This document shows positions 1 to 9,466 of a stretch of DNA of 64,000 bases, in pieces. Source of the stretch: G963662905 sp965230045. GTDB lineage: Bacteria; Bacteroidota; Bacteroidia; Bacteroidales; WRLA01. The position numbers were made by a program, and so were the translations under genes. Position 1 is the stretch's first letter, and each line of letters begins with the position of its first letter. The stretch lies in contig OZ245940.1 in NCBI GenBank assembly GCA_965230045.1, positions 2,542,001 to 2,606,000 of the forward strand. The letters are read 5' to 3'. The notes beneath the pieces are model-generated. The model searched no databases. It was not told where the DNA came from and saw only the letters and a list, made by a program, of their open reading frames with translations.

Positions 1-2205
1 GGATTCTCCTTTCACTACTTTCTTTTTCGTCTTTTTTTCTTTGATTTCCGGTAATTCTCTCTTATTCAGGTCAATTTTATTATGAGCACAAAACTGAGCT
101 ACAATTTGTAATATGTCCTCTCCATGTGCTTCCAAAGTTTTTTTTCCAACACCTGTTACTGATAGCAACTCTTTTTCATTTTGTGGCAAAATTTGGCTGA
201 TTCCTGTTAATGCCTTTTGTGTCAGGATCATGTAGGCCGGCACATCTGCTTCATTGGCCAGTTCGCGGCGCCAGTTGCGTAAAATGTCAAACAGTTCTTC
301 ATGTTCTTCGCCTACATATTGTTTTTCTGTTGTGGTTTTTGCTTTTTTACGTTCGCTGGTTTCTGCGAAATCTCCTGCTAAAATATTGGCCCTCAACTTT
401 AAATAGTTCATCACATGAAAGCCGTTCCGGAATTCTTTAAAAGCAAATGATTTTAACACAATAATTTCCTTAATTTTTTCAATGTGCTCATTTAGCCGCT
501 TTTTGATCGCTTTATTATCGGTATCCCATTTAAGCTTTAAGAAAGGCTTTTCCAGCCCTTCTGTAAATTTTGCTATAAACCATTCAGCTGCTTTTGTAAT
601 TCTTTGCTGCAATTGCTCATTATTATCAACTTCTTCGGGAGTTTGCAGCAGGCGTTGAACCTGGACAAGGAATTTATTGCCAACCTGCCAGAGTTCTTCC
701 AAAACCGGTCTTTGCATTTGCGCAACCTTTTCATAAAGTTGCCCATGGATTATGCGGTTGTTTTCCCTTGCCGTTCGGTATAAGCCTTCCATTTGATAAC
801 GCATCTCCTTAAAACTGAAGATTTCTTCAAGCAGCTTGTAGTGATAATCTTTTTGGGCGTCGATTAAGGTGCTGTTATTAGGTGGATTATCTTCAATTTG
901 CTTGTTGAATGATTGCACTTTGTGGTCGGTGATAATCGAAGAATAGGCAAGTTTGGTGCTCAGTATCAATCCTTCTAAGCTTTTACAGCGGCTCAGCGCA
1001 ACATAGGTTTGTCCGTGTGCAAATGCTGCTTTTGCATCGATGATGGCTTTTTCAAATGTTAATCCCTGACTTTTATGGATGGTGATGGCCCAGGCAAGCC
1101 GCAAAGGGTATTGTGTGAAAGTGCCAATTTCGTCCTCTTCAAGATCTTTGCTTTTTTCATTGATTTTGTAGCGGATATTTTTCCATGTTTCCCTGTCAAT
1201 TTCCAGAGGCTCAGGCCAGTCGGGACAACTCACTTCAATGTTTAAATCACTTAACGAGGTTATTTTTCCGATTTTACCATTAAAATATCGTTTTAAGGGG
1301 TGGCTATCATTTTTAATGAACATAACCTGTGCGCCTTTTTTGAGCTCAAGCTGTGTAGCTGCAGGATGCATATGTTCCGGAAAATCGCCGGTGATACGTG
1401 CTTTATATGTAAATTTTTCGCTATTAATTTGATTTAGCTCATCATCATTGATTTGATCCGCTGCATAGTTGTGCGTTGTCAAATTTATATAGCCTTCATC
1501 ATCTCTGTCGCGGAATCCTTCTTTATGGCGTGCGTTAAGGATTTCCAGCGATTCGCGACTCAAACAATTATTCCTGATTTCATTTAAAACCTTAATAAAT
1601 GCATTATCCTTTTGCCGATAGATATGCTTCAGTTCCACACTTACTGTAAAGGTTTTTTTAAGTGCATGGCTTCCAAAGAAATAATAAGTATCGTAGTAAG
1701 GGGACAGCAATTGCCACTCATCATCCTTAACAACCGGGGGCAGCTGCTGCATATCACCAATCATCAGTAATTGCAGCCCGCCAAATGGTTTGCTCCTGTC
1801 GCGGTATCGCCTTAGGATTTCGTCAATACCATCGAGCAGGTCGGCACGCACCATACTGATTTCATCAATTACCAGCAAATCAAGCGACTTGATAATTTTT
1901 ATTTTGTTTTTATTGATTTTATGAAAGCGCTTTTGCTTTTGATCCTGAACGGCCTTTTTTCCGGCAACGCTTTCACAAAGGATCGGGCCAAATGGCATCT
2001 GGAAAAAGCTGTGCAAAGTAACTCCTTTTGCATTGATTGCAGCAACTCCTGTTGGCGCTGTGACCACCATTCTTTTTAAGGATTCCCTTTGAAGGTTATG
2101 GAGAAAGGTTGTTTTGCCCGTACCTGCTTTGCCGGTTAAAAATACATTTCGGTTTGTATAGTAAACAAATTTTTTCGCCAGTTCGAGTTCCGCATTCTGT
2201 TGCAT
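1..2205 (-). CDS. Pif1/RecD-like superfamily 1 helicase with C-terminal HRDC domain (3' end off window)
   Basis: The reverse-strand frame is open from an ATG at 2203-2205 to the left edge, about 735 codons, so the C-terminus is missing. Near the N-terminus it has a Walker A motif (FLTGKAGTGKTTFLHNL) followed by TAPTGVAA. A Walker B (LLVIDEISMVRADLLD) and the helicase motif LMIGDMQQLPPV come next. The segment WAITIHKSQGLTFEKAIID followed by VALSRC is typical of the Pif1/RecD2 helicase core. The visible end (ILTQKALTGIS...LLSVTGVGKKTLEAHGEDIL) resembles an HRDC domain, a nucleic-acid binding module of RecQ-type helicases. The likely role is ATP-dependent DNA unwinding in replication or repair. 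This is a standalone gene with repeat elements upstream. Confidence 0.88.
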   Translation of the reverse strand, partial: MQQNAELELAKKFVYYTNRNVFLTGKAGTGKTTFLHNLQRESLKRMVVTAPTGVAAINAKGVTLHSFFQMPFGPILCESVAGKKAVQDQKQKRFHKINKNKIKIIKSLDLLVIDEISMVRADLLDGIDEILRRYRDRSKPFGGLQLLMIGDMQQLPPVVKDDEWQLLSPYYDTYYFFGSHALKKTFTVSVELKHIYRQKDNAFIKVLNEIRNNCLSRESLEILNARHKEGFRDRDDEGYINLTTHNYAADQINDDELNQINSEKFTYKARITGDFPEHMHPAATQLELKKGAQVMFIKNDSHPLKRYFNGKIGKITSLSDLNIEVSCPDWPEPLEIDRETWKNIRYKINEKSKDLEEDEIGTFTQYPLRLAWAITIHKSQGLTFEKAIIDAKAAFAHGQTYVALSRCKSLEGLILSTKLAYSSIITDHKVQSFNKQIEDNPPNNSTLIDAQKDYHYKLLEEIFSFKEMRYQMEGLYRTARENNRIIHGQLYEKVAQMQRPVLEELWQVGNKFLVQVQRLLQTPEEVDNNEQLQQRITKAAEWFIAKFTEGLEKPFLKLKWDTDNKAIKKRLNEHIEKIKEIIVLKSFAFKEFRNGFHVMNYLKLRANILAGDFAETSERKKAKTTTEKQYVGEEHEELFDILRNWRRELANEADVPAYMILTQKALTGISQILPQNEKELLSVTGVGKKTLEAHGEDILQIVAQFCAHNKIDLNKRELPEIKEKKTKKKVVKGES

Positions 2206-2318
2206 CTTAAAAATTCTGTTTTTCAATTCTTAAAATGTAAAGATGCACCTTTTTTGTGGATTTTCAAAGTTCATTAGCAATATTGTTTATAATTTGCTGC
2301 TTCTTTCATGATTTTTTA

Positions 2319-2683
2319 GGTTCTACTCGGAATTTTGTGGGTAATCATAAAGTTTGAGATTTAAACCATTCAGAGATATAAATAATAGATTATTGATGAA
2401 AAAAAACCGAACACCAACAGATTCCTCCCTCCCGATAACTATCGGGACAAAGCCTTAATCACTTCGTTTGGCTTTGTTCCGGTCGGAATGACGCTGTTTA
2501 TTAGATGTTTAAGGCAAATGCGGCGAGGACACAGTAGGATATTTTTAAAATGTCCTCGCCGCATTTGCCTCCTGACTTCATAAAAACACGTCATTCCGAC
2601 AAAGTTTCCGAAGAATGAGGAAACTTTGGAGGAATCTGTTGGAGATTTAATTTTTGTCTTTCCACGAAATTCCTAGTAGACCC
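2319..2683. mobile_element. Family B MITE-like inverted-repeat element, copy 1
   Basis: This is a 365-bp element bounded by imperfect inverted repeats of about 22 bp, beginning GGTTCTACTCGGAATTTTGT on the left and ending with the complement of GGTCTACTAGGAATTTCGTG on the right. Inside, a hairpin is formed by GGCAAATGCGGCGAGGAC and its complement, flanked by inverted CAGATTCCTCC and GGAATGACG motifs. It contains no ORF. No clear target duplication is left at this copy. The other copies are at 19643, 23309 and 58721. Confidence 0.8.
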
Positions 2684-2776
2684 CTAAAATTTAAAAAACA
2701 AGCGCAACAATTTTCTTCGAAATAAGCTGTAGAACCAAATATATTATCCGATAACATAGTGGTTTATCCATTTCTT

Positions 2777-2955
2777 TAACCTGACTAATTCATAAAATAT
2801 TCTATTGCGACCACAAACCGCTGCAATAGAAAGGAATGCTATCTTTTTGGTGCTCAAAATAGCTACGGCTATTCCTGTGCGCCAAAAATCTGCGCTCCCT
2901 TTCTCTTATTGCGGTTTGTGCTCTCATGACGAAATTTCATGAATTAGTCAAGTTA
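2777..2955. mobile_element. Family A palindromic repeat element, copy 1
   Basis: This 179-bp element has TAACCTGACTAATTCAT-type inverted ends. Its interior is an imperfect palindrome: the left arm reads ACAAACCGCTGCAATAGAAA and the right arm carries the matching TTTCTCTTATTGCGGTTTGT. It ends 7 bp downstream of the stop of the glycosyltransferase gene, so a transcript would fold into a long hairpin there. The gap 2206-2961 holds only this element and the preceding family B copy. Confidence 0.78.
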
Positions 2956-2961
2956 AGAATT

Positions 2962-4041
2962 TTAGTGGATTATGTGCAAAAAATCATCAATAACCATCTC
3001 CAATTGGTCGCTTGATTTGCTTTTTGGGATTCCTTTCATCTTCATTGCTTGCTCCATACCCAGACGGATATCCATGTTTTGTTGTTTTTGTGTCGCGGTA
3101 TTTCCGGCTTCCTGATGCCATAATGCCAATAATTCCTGCTCTGTTTGGCCGGGAGTGGGAATAAACAGTGCCTTGCTGCCGTAAACTGCTAAATCCATCA
3201 TTGTTGAATATCCTGATCGTGAAATTATTACATCAGATGCAGCAATGAAGCGGTTGATATCGCCGGAAGGAAGGTGCGGATAAACAATTATGTTTTCCGA
3301 CCATTTTGATGGTTTGTCGTCCAGTTCGGGCAAACCGCGCACAACAACTCCTTTCAGCTGTTTTAGGTGGAGCAATTGCTGTTTTAATTTATCTTCAAAA
3401 ATGCTCCGTTGTGGTTCAGGACCGCTGATAATGGCGAAAAAATCATAGTGTTTCCCAGAATCATTTAGTTTATTAAGGCGGCTTAAGGTTCCGGTAAATT
3501 GAAAAAAAGGATCGCCATCAGGCGGTGTAGATAATGAACCGGAGAGTTTATGGGGAGGTGGCGCATCCGGTATCCAGCATCGGCCAAATTTGCGGATGTA
3601 TTTATTGTTGAAATAGGCGATAACTTTTTCAAGCATCGGGTGCGGCGCGGCAATGTTTAATTGATGCGACATAAAAACCGTTGGCTTTTGAGGGTGATAA
3701 AGCCCGAAGCGATTATCGGAAATTATCCCGTCAATTTGATGCTCGCGCACAATCTGAAGCGTCGCTTTATGTTCTTTGCGGATGTTGGCAAAAATTTTTG
3801 GAACCTGCTTTGCCAGATTTAGTGCGAAATTGCCTTCTTTTTGATAATTGATATTGTATCCGGGTAAATTGATGTGCTTGAGTTGCGGAAATTCTTGTTT
3901 GAGAAATGCCGCTGCCCGGCCATCAGTGGCTACAAGCACTTCATGCTCTTTTTCAAGCAGTTTGTGTATAATGGGCGTGCAACGGGTTGCATGTCCAATA
4001 CCCCAATTTAAAGGGGCAATCATGATACGCGCTTTTTTCAC
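2962..4041 (-). CDS. MurG-like (GT28-type) glycosyltransferase
   Basis: The product is a 359-aa protein with the two-lobed layout of GT-B glycosyltransferases. The N-terminal lobe starts ARIMIAPLNWGIGHATR, a glycine-rich loop like that of MurG. The C-terminal lobe carries IISRSGYSTMMDLAVYGSKA and FIPTPGQTEQ, matching the donor-sugar nucleotide binding region of family 28. No membrane segment is seen, so the enzyme is probably cytosolic or peripheral and transfers a sugar from a UDP-type donor. The substrate cannot be told. It is divergent from dprA with a 73-bp gap. It is too diverged to be called murG itself. Confidence 0.75.
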   Translation of the reverse strand: MKKARIMIAPLNWGIGHATRCTPIIHKLLEKEHEVLVATDGRAAAFLKQEFPQLKHINLPGYNINYQKEGNFALNLAKQVPKIFANIRKEHKATLQIVREHQIDGIISDNRFGLYHPQKPTVFMSHQLNIAAPHPMLEKVIAYFNNKYIRKFGRCWIPDAPPPHKLSGSLSTPPDGDPFFQFTGTLSRLNKLNDSGKHYDFFAIISGPEPQRSIFEDKLKQQLLHLKQLKGVVVRGLPELDDKPSKWSENIIVYPHLPSGDINRFIAASDVIISRSGYSTMMDLAVYGSKALFIPTPGQTEQELLALWHQEAGNTATQKQQNMDIRLGMEQAMKMKGIPKSKSSDQLEMVIDDFLHIIH

Positions 4042-4070
4042 CTTAGCTTTGTTTGAGTAAAAGTTGCAGA

Positions 4071-4078
4071 CAAAAGTA
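4071..4078 (-). promoter_or_regulatory. Bacteroidota -7 promoter motif upstream of the glycosyltransferase gene
   Basis: The reverse strand reads TACTTTTG, fitting TAnnTTTG, 30 bp before the start codon. No clear -33 TTTG was found at the usual spacing. Confidence 0.35.
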
Positions 4079-4114
4079 TAATTTTCCTAATTTTGAATAT
4101 TAGAAAATTGTTAA

Positions 4115-5218
4115 ATGGATCTTATATATCAAATTTCTTTGAGCCAGATACCGGGTATTGGTGATGTAAATGGCAAGAAACTAATTGCTTATACAGGTGG
4201 GGTGCAAGCTGTGTTTCACGAAAAAACATCTGCATTAATGAAAGTGCCCGGCATTGGCAGCATGATTGCAGCAAAAATCAGGGAGCATAAAAGTGCTGCT
4301 TTGAAGCGCGCCGAACAGGAAGTGAAATTTATTGAAGATAATCGGATCAAGCCTGTTTTTTTTCTTGATAAATCCTATCCGCGCCGTTTATCGCATTGCG
4401 CTGATGCACCCATGATGCTTTATACCCTGGGCAAGGCCGACCTGAACCCCAAAAAGGTTTTGGCTGTTGTGGGCACAAGGTCGCCTTCCCAGGCCGGAGT
4501 GGAAATTTGCCAGAAAATCCTCAGGGATCTCGGTGATGTTCAGATTATCAGCGGCCTGGCCTATGGTATTGATTCCTGTGCTCATCAATATGCTGTGGAT
4601 CATCAGCAGGAAACGATTGGCGTGCTGGCGCATGGTCTCGATCGGATTTATCCGGCAGTAAACCGTGGACTGGCTTCGCGCATGCTGGAAAAAGGCGGTT
4701 TGATAACGGAATTCCTCAGTGGCAGCCTGCCCGACCGTGAGCATTTCCCTCAGCGAAACCGCATTGTTGCCGGAATGGCTGATGCCGTGCTGGTCATTGA
4801 AACGGCGCGTAAAGGTGGCTCGCTTATAACTGCTGATATTGGTGGCTCATATGGTCGCGATGTTTTTGCCATACCCGGACGTCCCGGCGACCACAAAACC
4901 GAAGGCTGCAATTGGCTGATTAAAACCAACCGTGCTGCGCTATGCGAGAACGCACGCGACATCCAATACCTGATGAACTGGCTTCCCGACGATAAAGAAG
5001 AAAGCAAGGGCGTTCAAAAGCAGTTATTTGTGGAGCTTAATGCAGAGTCGCAGAAAATTGCCGATGTGCTCAATGAGGCGGAAGGGCAGGAGGCAGGTAT
5101 CGATTTTATTTGCCATCAGGCAGGAATGCCCCTAAGCCGTGTAGCTACACAATTACTTGATATGGAGTTTAAAGCCGTAGTGAAAGCCCTGCCCGGAAAA
5201 CGTTATAAATTGCTATAA
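4115..5218 (+). CDS. dprA: DNA-processing protein DprA
   Basis: This 367-aa protein is full length for DprA, which loads RecA on incoming single-stranded DNA during natural transformation. Residues 1-75 form a helix-hairpin-helix region (IPGIGDVNGKKL, VPGIGSMIA). The Rossmann-like core at about 105-300 has VVGTRSPSQAGVE, ISGLAYGIDSCAH, the basic HFPQRNRIVAG and KGGSLITAD, all family signatures. The last 60 residues fit the winged-helix domain. The start ATG is clear and the upstream gene is divergent. The stop codon lies inside a direct repeat (TAAATAAA) that borders an inserted inverted-repeat element. Confidence 0.96.
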   Translation: MDLIYQISLSQIPGIGDVNGKKLIAYTGGVQAVFHEKTSALMKVPGIGSMIAAKIREHKSAALKRAEQEVKFIEDNRIKPVFFLDKSYPRRLSHCADAPMMLYTLGKADLNPKKVLAVVGTRSPSQAGVEICQKILRDLGDVQIISGLAYGIDSCAHQYAVDHQQETIGVLAHGLDRIYPAVNRGLASRMLEKGGLITEFLSGSLPDREHFPQRNRIVAGMADAVLVIETARKGGSLITADIGGSYGRDVFAIPGRPGDHKTEGCNWLIKTNRAALCENARDIQYLMNWLPDDKEESKGVQKQLFVELNAESQKIADVLNEAEGQEAGIDFICHQAGMPLSRVATQLLDMEFKAVVKALPGKRYKLL

Positions 5219-5223
5219 ATAAA

Positions 5224-5475
5224 TAGAGGTCAGTATGTAGGTGCATATTAGTTTTGGCAAATCATAAAAACGATAATGATTTGTTATTGAGTAACATAGA
5301 TTTCTCCATCCAGCTCTCCGCTTCGCTATGAGCTTCCTGTCGAAATGACCTTTTGTTGTGTCCTCGCCGCCTTTGCCCAAACAATTAACAAACAGTCATT
5401 TCGACGACCAGCGGGAGGAGAAATCTATTTATTCTCGAGCATAAATCATTCTATGTACTTATCCACTGACCTCTA
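5224..5475. mobile_element. Element C: 252-bp inverted-repeat element at the dprA stop codon
   Basis: The ends are inverted TAGAGGTCAGT / ACTGACCTCTA, flanked by the direct repeat TAAATAAA at 5216-5223 and 5476-5483, an apparent 8-bp target duplication covering the dprA stop. The interior has inverted ATAGATTTCTCC / GGAGAAATCTAT arms and a GTGTCCTCGCCGCCTTTGCC core. That core is nearly the one in family B, although the ends differ. Confidence 0.7.
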
Positions 5476-5480
5476 TAAAT

Positions 5481-5517
5481 AAAAAATCCCGAAACCAAAA
5501 GGCCCGGGATTTTTTTT
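5481..5517. terminator. Bidirectional Rho-independent terminator between dprA and the skp-like genes
   Basis: The hairpin AAAAAATCCCG / CGGGATTTTTTTT has a 13-base loop and A and T tracts on both sides. It sits between converging genes (dprA on plus, skp-like on minus) and can serve both. Confidence 0.75.
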
Positions 5518-5533
5518 ATTATGTTTCGTCTTA

Positions 5534-6037
5534 CTAAAGACCCAATTGTTTCTTAACTAAAGGCATGATATTATCCGAAGGTTCAGAATAAAGGAGCAAG
5601 CCTTCTGATGAATTAAAGATATAAGTAAACCCATTGGCTTTTGCTACATCCTGAACGGCTTTTTTCGCACGTTCGATCAGTGGTTGTGTAAGTTCCGCTT
5701 CTTTAGCCTGTAAATCCTGTGTTGCAGACATATTGAAAGCTTCAATACGAGCCTGTAAATCCTGGATTTCTTTTTCTTTGGTTTGCTTGATAATCTCAGA
5801 CATTGTAGCCATATTGGTCTGATAATCTAAAAACTTGGTTTCAAGCTCTTTCTGCATGTTTTCCATTTGGGCTTGCAGTCCACGGGCATATTGTTCGTAC
5901 AGTGCCTGAGCTGTGTCTTGTCCGGGCATAATGCTGTAGAGTTCAGCGAAATTGATATGACCGAATTTTTGTGCATTTGCATTGCCGGCAAAACCGAGGA
6001 TAGCTACGAAAAGGATGAGTTTGAAAATATTTTTCAT
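5534..6037 (-). CDS. Skp/OmpH family periplasmic chaperone (second copy)
   Basis: This 167-aa protein begins with a signal peptide (MKNIFKLILFVAILGFAGNANA). It continues with FGHINFAELYSIMPG, a long charged alpha-helical region at about 45-125 typical of the Skp tentacles, and a C-terminal strand segment (GFTYIFNSSEGLLLYSEP). Skp holds unfolded outer-membrane proteins in the periplasm and hands them to the BAM complex. It lies downstream of a second skp-like gene and bamA in the same direction. Confidence 0.9.
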   Translation of the reverse strand: MKNIFKLILFVAILGFAGNANAQKFGHINFAELYSIMPGQDTAQALYEQYARGLQAQMENMQKELETKFLDYQTNMATMSEIIKQTKEKEIQDLQARIEAFNMSATQDLQAKEAELTQPLIERAKKAVQDVAKANGFTYIFNSSEGLLLYSEPSDNIMPLVKKQLGL

Positions 6038-6211
6038 GTCCGTTTAAAATTTGATATTAAAGTTCTCTTTTAAATGAGGGGCAAATGTATTGAATATATT
6101 GTTCAATACCTGAATTTTTTTCTTAATAAAATTTAATTATCCATAAAAAAACCACCAAAATTAACGCCATTTCAGTGGTTCAATTGCGCGAAACATAGTT
6201 CAATCCATTTA

Positions 6212-6772
6212 CTATTTGTTCCGGCGCGTATTAAAACTGTACCCTAATTCATCGAGCACATCATCGCTTATATCGTATTTGATATTTGCATAGAGCATGG
6301 TTACCGAGCCGGCTTTGTCAAAAACAATGCCTAGGTTTCTGCTGGTGGCCAGCTCTTCAATAGTAGTAAATATGCGATCCTGAATCGGTTTGATCAGCTC
6401 TTCGCGCTTTTTGAACAAATCGCCATCGGCACCAAAATACTTGCGCTGCATTTGTTTGGCTTCCTTTTCCGCTGCAATGATTTCATCTTCCTTCTTTTGC
6501 TTCATTTCCTCCGGCAGCAAAACAGCCTCGGCTTGATATTCTTTGTACATCTTTTCTACTTCAGAAAATTTTGCTTCCACCTCCTGTTGCCATTCTTTGG
6601 AAAGGTCTTCAATTTGTGCCTGCGCATCGGTGTATTCCGGGATGTTCTGCAGTATATAATCCGTATCTACAAAGGCAAATTTTTGTGCCGATACGGATGT
6701 TGCCGCCAGCATAAAAACGATTGCCAGCATGAAAATACTTTTGAATGATTTGATTTTTGTTGTTGTATTCAT
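6212..6772 (-). CDS. Skp/OmpH family periplasmic chaperone (first copy)
   Basis: This 186-aa secreted protein has a signal peptide ending near ATSVSA. It then has the conserved opening KFAFVDTDYILQNIPEY, a long coiled-coil-like helical stretch (about 45-120) and a closing NLGIVFDKAGSVTMLYANIKYDIS segment. It is about 20 residues longer than its downstream paralog. An unusually strong Shine-Dalgarno sequence (AGGAGG, 6778-6783) lies 5 bases before the ATG, which fixes the start and is notable in a phylum that often lacks one. It sits 48 bp after bamA and probably belongs to the same operon. Confidence 0.92.
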   Translation of the reverse strand: MNTTTKIKSFKSIFMLAIVFMLAATSVSAQKFAFVDTDYILQNIPEYTDAQAQIEDLSKEWQQEVEAKFSEVEKMYKEYQAEAVLLPEEMKQKKEDEIIAAEKEAKQMQRKYFGADGDLFKKREELIKPIQDRIFTTIEELATSRNLGIVFDKAGSVTMLYANIKYDISDDVLDELGYSFNTRRNK

Positions 6773-6820
6773 AAAAACCTCCTTTAATTTTCGGGTGAAT
6801 TATCCAATTATTATACCAAA

Positions 6821-9451
6821 CTAATCGAGCGATTGATTAATGGAAAAGTGGAAATGTGCCCCATTGGCATCGGGTATGCCCGGAACTTCGTCAAATCCAT
6901 AACCATAATCAAGCCCCAGCACACCAAACATTGGCAGGAAGATGCGGATACCCACACCGGCCGATTTATATACATCAAATGGTGAAAACGAGCGGAAATC
7001 GCCCCAGGAATTTCCTCCCTCAACAAAGGTCAGCGCATAAATGGTGGCACTGGGATTCAGTGAGAGCGGATAGCGCAGCTCAAGAGTATATTTATCGTAA
7101 ATGGTACCACCTAAACTGCTGTTGTAGGCATAATTGGGTGTAATTGTTTCGTTACCGTATCCGCGTAAAGCCACGATTTCACGGCCATCAAGATTGTTAT
7201 AGCCATAGAGGCCGTCACCACCTACATAAAAGCGCTCAAAGGGTGTAACACCGATTTCGCTGTTGTATTTGCCCAAAAAGCCAAAACGTACGCGTGTTGA
7301 CAATACCAGGTCGCCAACAAGCTTGGTGTAAAAATCGCTCTTGAATTTCCATTTATGGTATTCAATCCATTTGTATTTTTCATCTTCGCTCATTGTAGCA
7401 TAATCTTTATCGGAAAAGAGCGAGTAGGGTGGCGTAAGCTCCAGTGAAATGGATACATCACTGCCCGAACGGGGATAAATTGGCGCATCAATGGAGGACC
7501 TTCCAAAGGCAACCAAATAACTGAAGTTATAAAAATCCCCACTTCCGGAGCCAAAATTGAATATGCTGGTGTAATTGCTCAGGTTGTACCATTGCAGGTT
7601 GATGCTTTGGTAGAGGGTGAAAAAGTCATCAGGCCACTGTAAACGCTTGCCGAGACCAATGGTTACACTGTTATTGATAAACTCTGAGCGGAGCGGATCA
7701 CCTTTATCAAGTCCATTGGAATAGAGGGCGTGGTAGTAGGAAACGCTGAAAGCATTTGGTTTTTTGCCTCCGAGCCAGGGCTCTGTAAAGCTGAATCCGT
7801 AGCTGATATAACCGCTTCCGTAAGTTTGGACACGCAACGAGAGTTTTTGGCCATCACCGCTGGGAATAGGCCGCCATGCATTTTTTTTGAAGAAATTGCG
7901 CAGCGAGAAGTTGTTGAAACTCAGCCCGAGTGTACCGATAATCCTTCCGTAGCCCCAACCGCCCGAAAGTTCAATTTGATCGGCAGAGGTTTCTTCAACC
8001 TGATATTCAATATCTACGGTTCCATCGGCGGGATTTGGTGTATAATCAAGGCCCAGGGTTTCTGCATTGAAATAGCGTAACTGAGCCAGCTCGCGCTGTG
8101 TGCGGATGATGTCGGAACGGCTGAACAACTGCCCCGGCTTGGTGCGCAGTTCGCGGATGATTACATGGTCGTTGGTGCGGGTATTTCCCGTAACCGTTAC
8201 CTTATTAATACGTGCCTGCTTTCCTTCATGTATCCTCAGCTCCAGGTCGATGCTGTCGCCTTCAACATTTACTTCAACCGGTTGAACATTGAAAAACAGG
8301 TAACCGTCGTCAAGATATAATGAGCTGACATCAAAGCCGGTAGGGTTGTAGTTCAGGTTGGTTTCAAGGCGGTCTTTGTTATACACATCACCTTTTTGGA
8401 TTTTCAGGATGGCATTGAGCTCGTTTTCAGTATATTTGGTATTTCCAACCCAATTGATGTTCCTGAAGTAGTATTTTTCCCCTTCATCAACCCATAAGTC
8501 GATTTCTATCGTGCGCTCATCAACTTTAAAAACACTGTCTTTTACAATGTGTGCATCTCGATAACCGTTTTCGTTGTATTTCTTGATCAGATTGGCTTTG
8601 TCATCCTCATAGGAGTCCTTGATAAACTTGGATCCTTTAAATATTCTGATTTTATAACTTTCATCAATGTAATGATTGAAATCCTTTGAAATTGCATAGA
8701 AATCAAGCGCGAAAACATCGCTTATAACATTGATAAACAACGAGTCAAGTTTATTCATCGGACGGATAACGCCCTTTTCTTTTGTGTCTTTAAGCGCGCC
8801 TTTAATCTGAGCGTCGCTTAAGTTTTCGTTTCCATGTACATTAATCTTCAGGATACGCACCCTGTCGCCGCGTTCGATATCAATATTAAGGACTACATTG
8901 TTCGCTTTTGTAGTATCAATGACTTCCGTAATATCAGCACGGGCGTTCAGGAAACCTTTATCGGTAAAGTAATTTTTGATGGTATTTTCGATGCGCAGGA
9001 TGAGGTTTTCAGTAACCACATCTCCGGCCATGAGGTGCAGGTTGTCGCGGATATTTTCGGCATCGGATTTTTTCACGCCTTCAATTTTATATTTTGAAAG
9101 CCTGGGGCGTTCTTTGAGGTCGATATTCAGGAAAATGAGATTGCCCTGTATTTTCGTGGCATAAATACTCACATTGTTGAACAGCCCTTGTTTCCAGAGT
9201 TTTCGGATTGCGCTGGAGATTTTATCGCCGGGCACCATAATGCGGTCGCCAACCGAAAGTCCCGATAACATAATGAGTACATTGTTGTCCAGGTATTTTA
9301 CGCCACTGACGGTGATTCCTCCGATTTCATACTCTTTGGGGTTATCGTACGAAATATTATTGAGGTTTCCGATCGAGATCTGCGCATTGGAATGGCCAAC
9401 AAAGATAAAGCTTGTAAGTATGAGCAGTACGAGATATTTTAATTTCATCAT
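6821..9451 (-). CDS. bamA: Outer membrane protein assembly factor BamA
   Basis: This 876-aa protein is the core Omp85 insertase of the outer-membrane BAM machine. A signal peptide covers residues 1-23. Several POTRA domains follow, with their repeated pattern visible in EIGGITVSGVKYLDNNVLI, LSKYKIEGVKKS, ILKINVHGNENLSDAQI, NINWVGNTKYTENELNAI and INKVTVTGNTRTNDHVI. From about residue 490 on, a beta-barrel is indicated by alternating strands, and FYVGGDGLYGYN and LRGYG fit the conserved region near the barrel lumen. It ends with a typical outer-membrane strand. The gene lies 15 bp downstream of uppS and upstream of two skp-like genes. Confidence 0.95.
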   Translation of the reverse strand: MMKLKYLVLLILTSFIFVGHSNAQISIGNLNNISYDNPKEYEIGGITVSGVKYLDNNVLIMLSGLSVGDRIMVPGDKISSAIRKLWKQGLFNNVSIYATKIQGNLIFLNIDLKERPRLSKYKIEGVKKSDAENIRDNLHLMAGDVVTENLILRIENTIKNYFTDKGFLNARADITEVIDTTKANNVVLNIDIERGDRVRILKINVHGNENLSDAQIKGALKDTKEKGVIRPMNKLDSLFINVISDVFALDFYAISKDFNHYIDESYKIRIFKGSKFIKDSYEDDKANLIKKYNENGYRDAHIVKDSVFKVDERTIEIDLWVDEGEKYYFRNINWVGNTKYTENELNAILKIQKGDVYNKDRLETNLNYNPTGFDVSSLYLDDGYLFFNVQPVEVNVEGDSIDLELRIHEGKQARINKVTVTGNTRTNDHVIIRELRTKPGQLFSRSDIIRTQRELAQLRYFNAETLGLDYTPNPADGTVDIEYQVEETSADQIELSGGWGYGRIIGTLGLSFNNFSLRNFFKKNAWRPIPSGDGQKLSLRVQTYGSGYISYGFSFTEPWLGGKKPNAFSVSYYHALYSNGLDKGDPLRSEFINNSVTIGLGKRLQWPDDFFTLYQSINLQWYNLSNYTSIFNFGSGSGDFYNFSYLVAFGRSSIDAPIYPRSGSDVSISLELTPPYSLFSDKDYATMSEDEKYKWIEYHKWKFKSDFYTKLVGDLVLSTRVRFGFLGKYNSEIGVTPFERFYVGGDGLYGYNNLDGREIVALRGYGNETITPNYAYNSSLGGTIYDKYTLELRYPLSLNPSATIYALTFVEGGNSWGDFRSFSPFDVYKSAGVGIRIFLPMFGVLGLDYGYGFDEVPGIPDANGAHFHFSINQSLD

Positions 9452-9466
9452 TAAAGCCGTGGTTGA

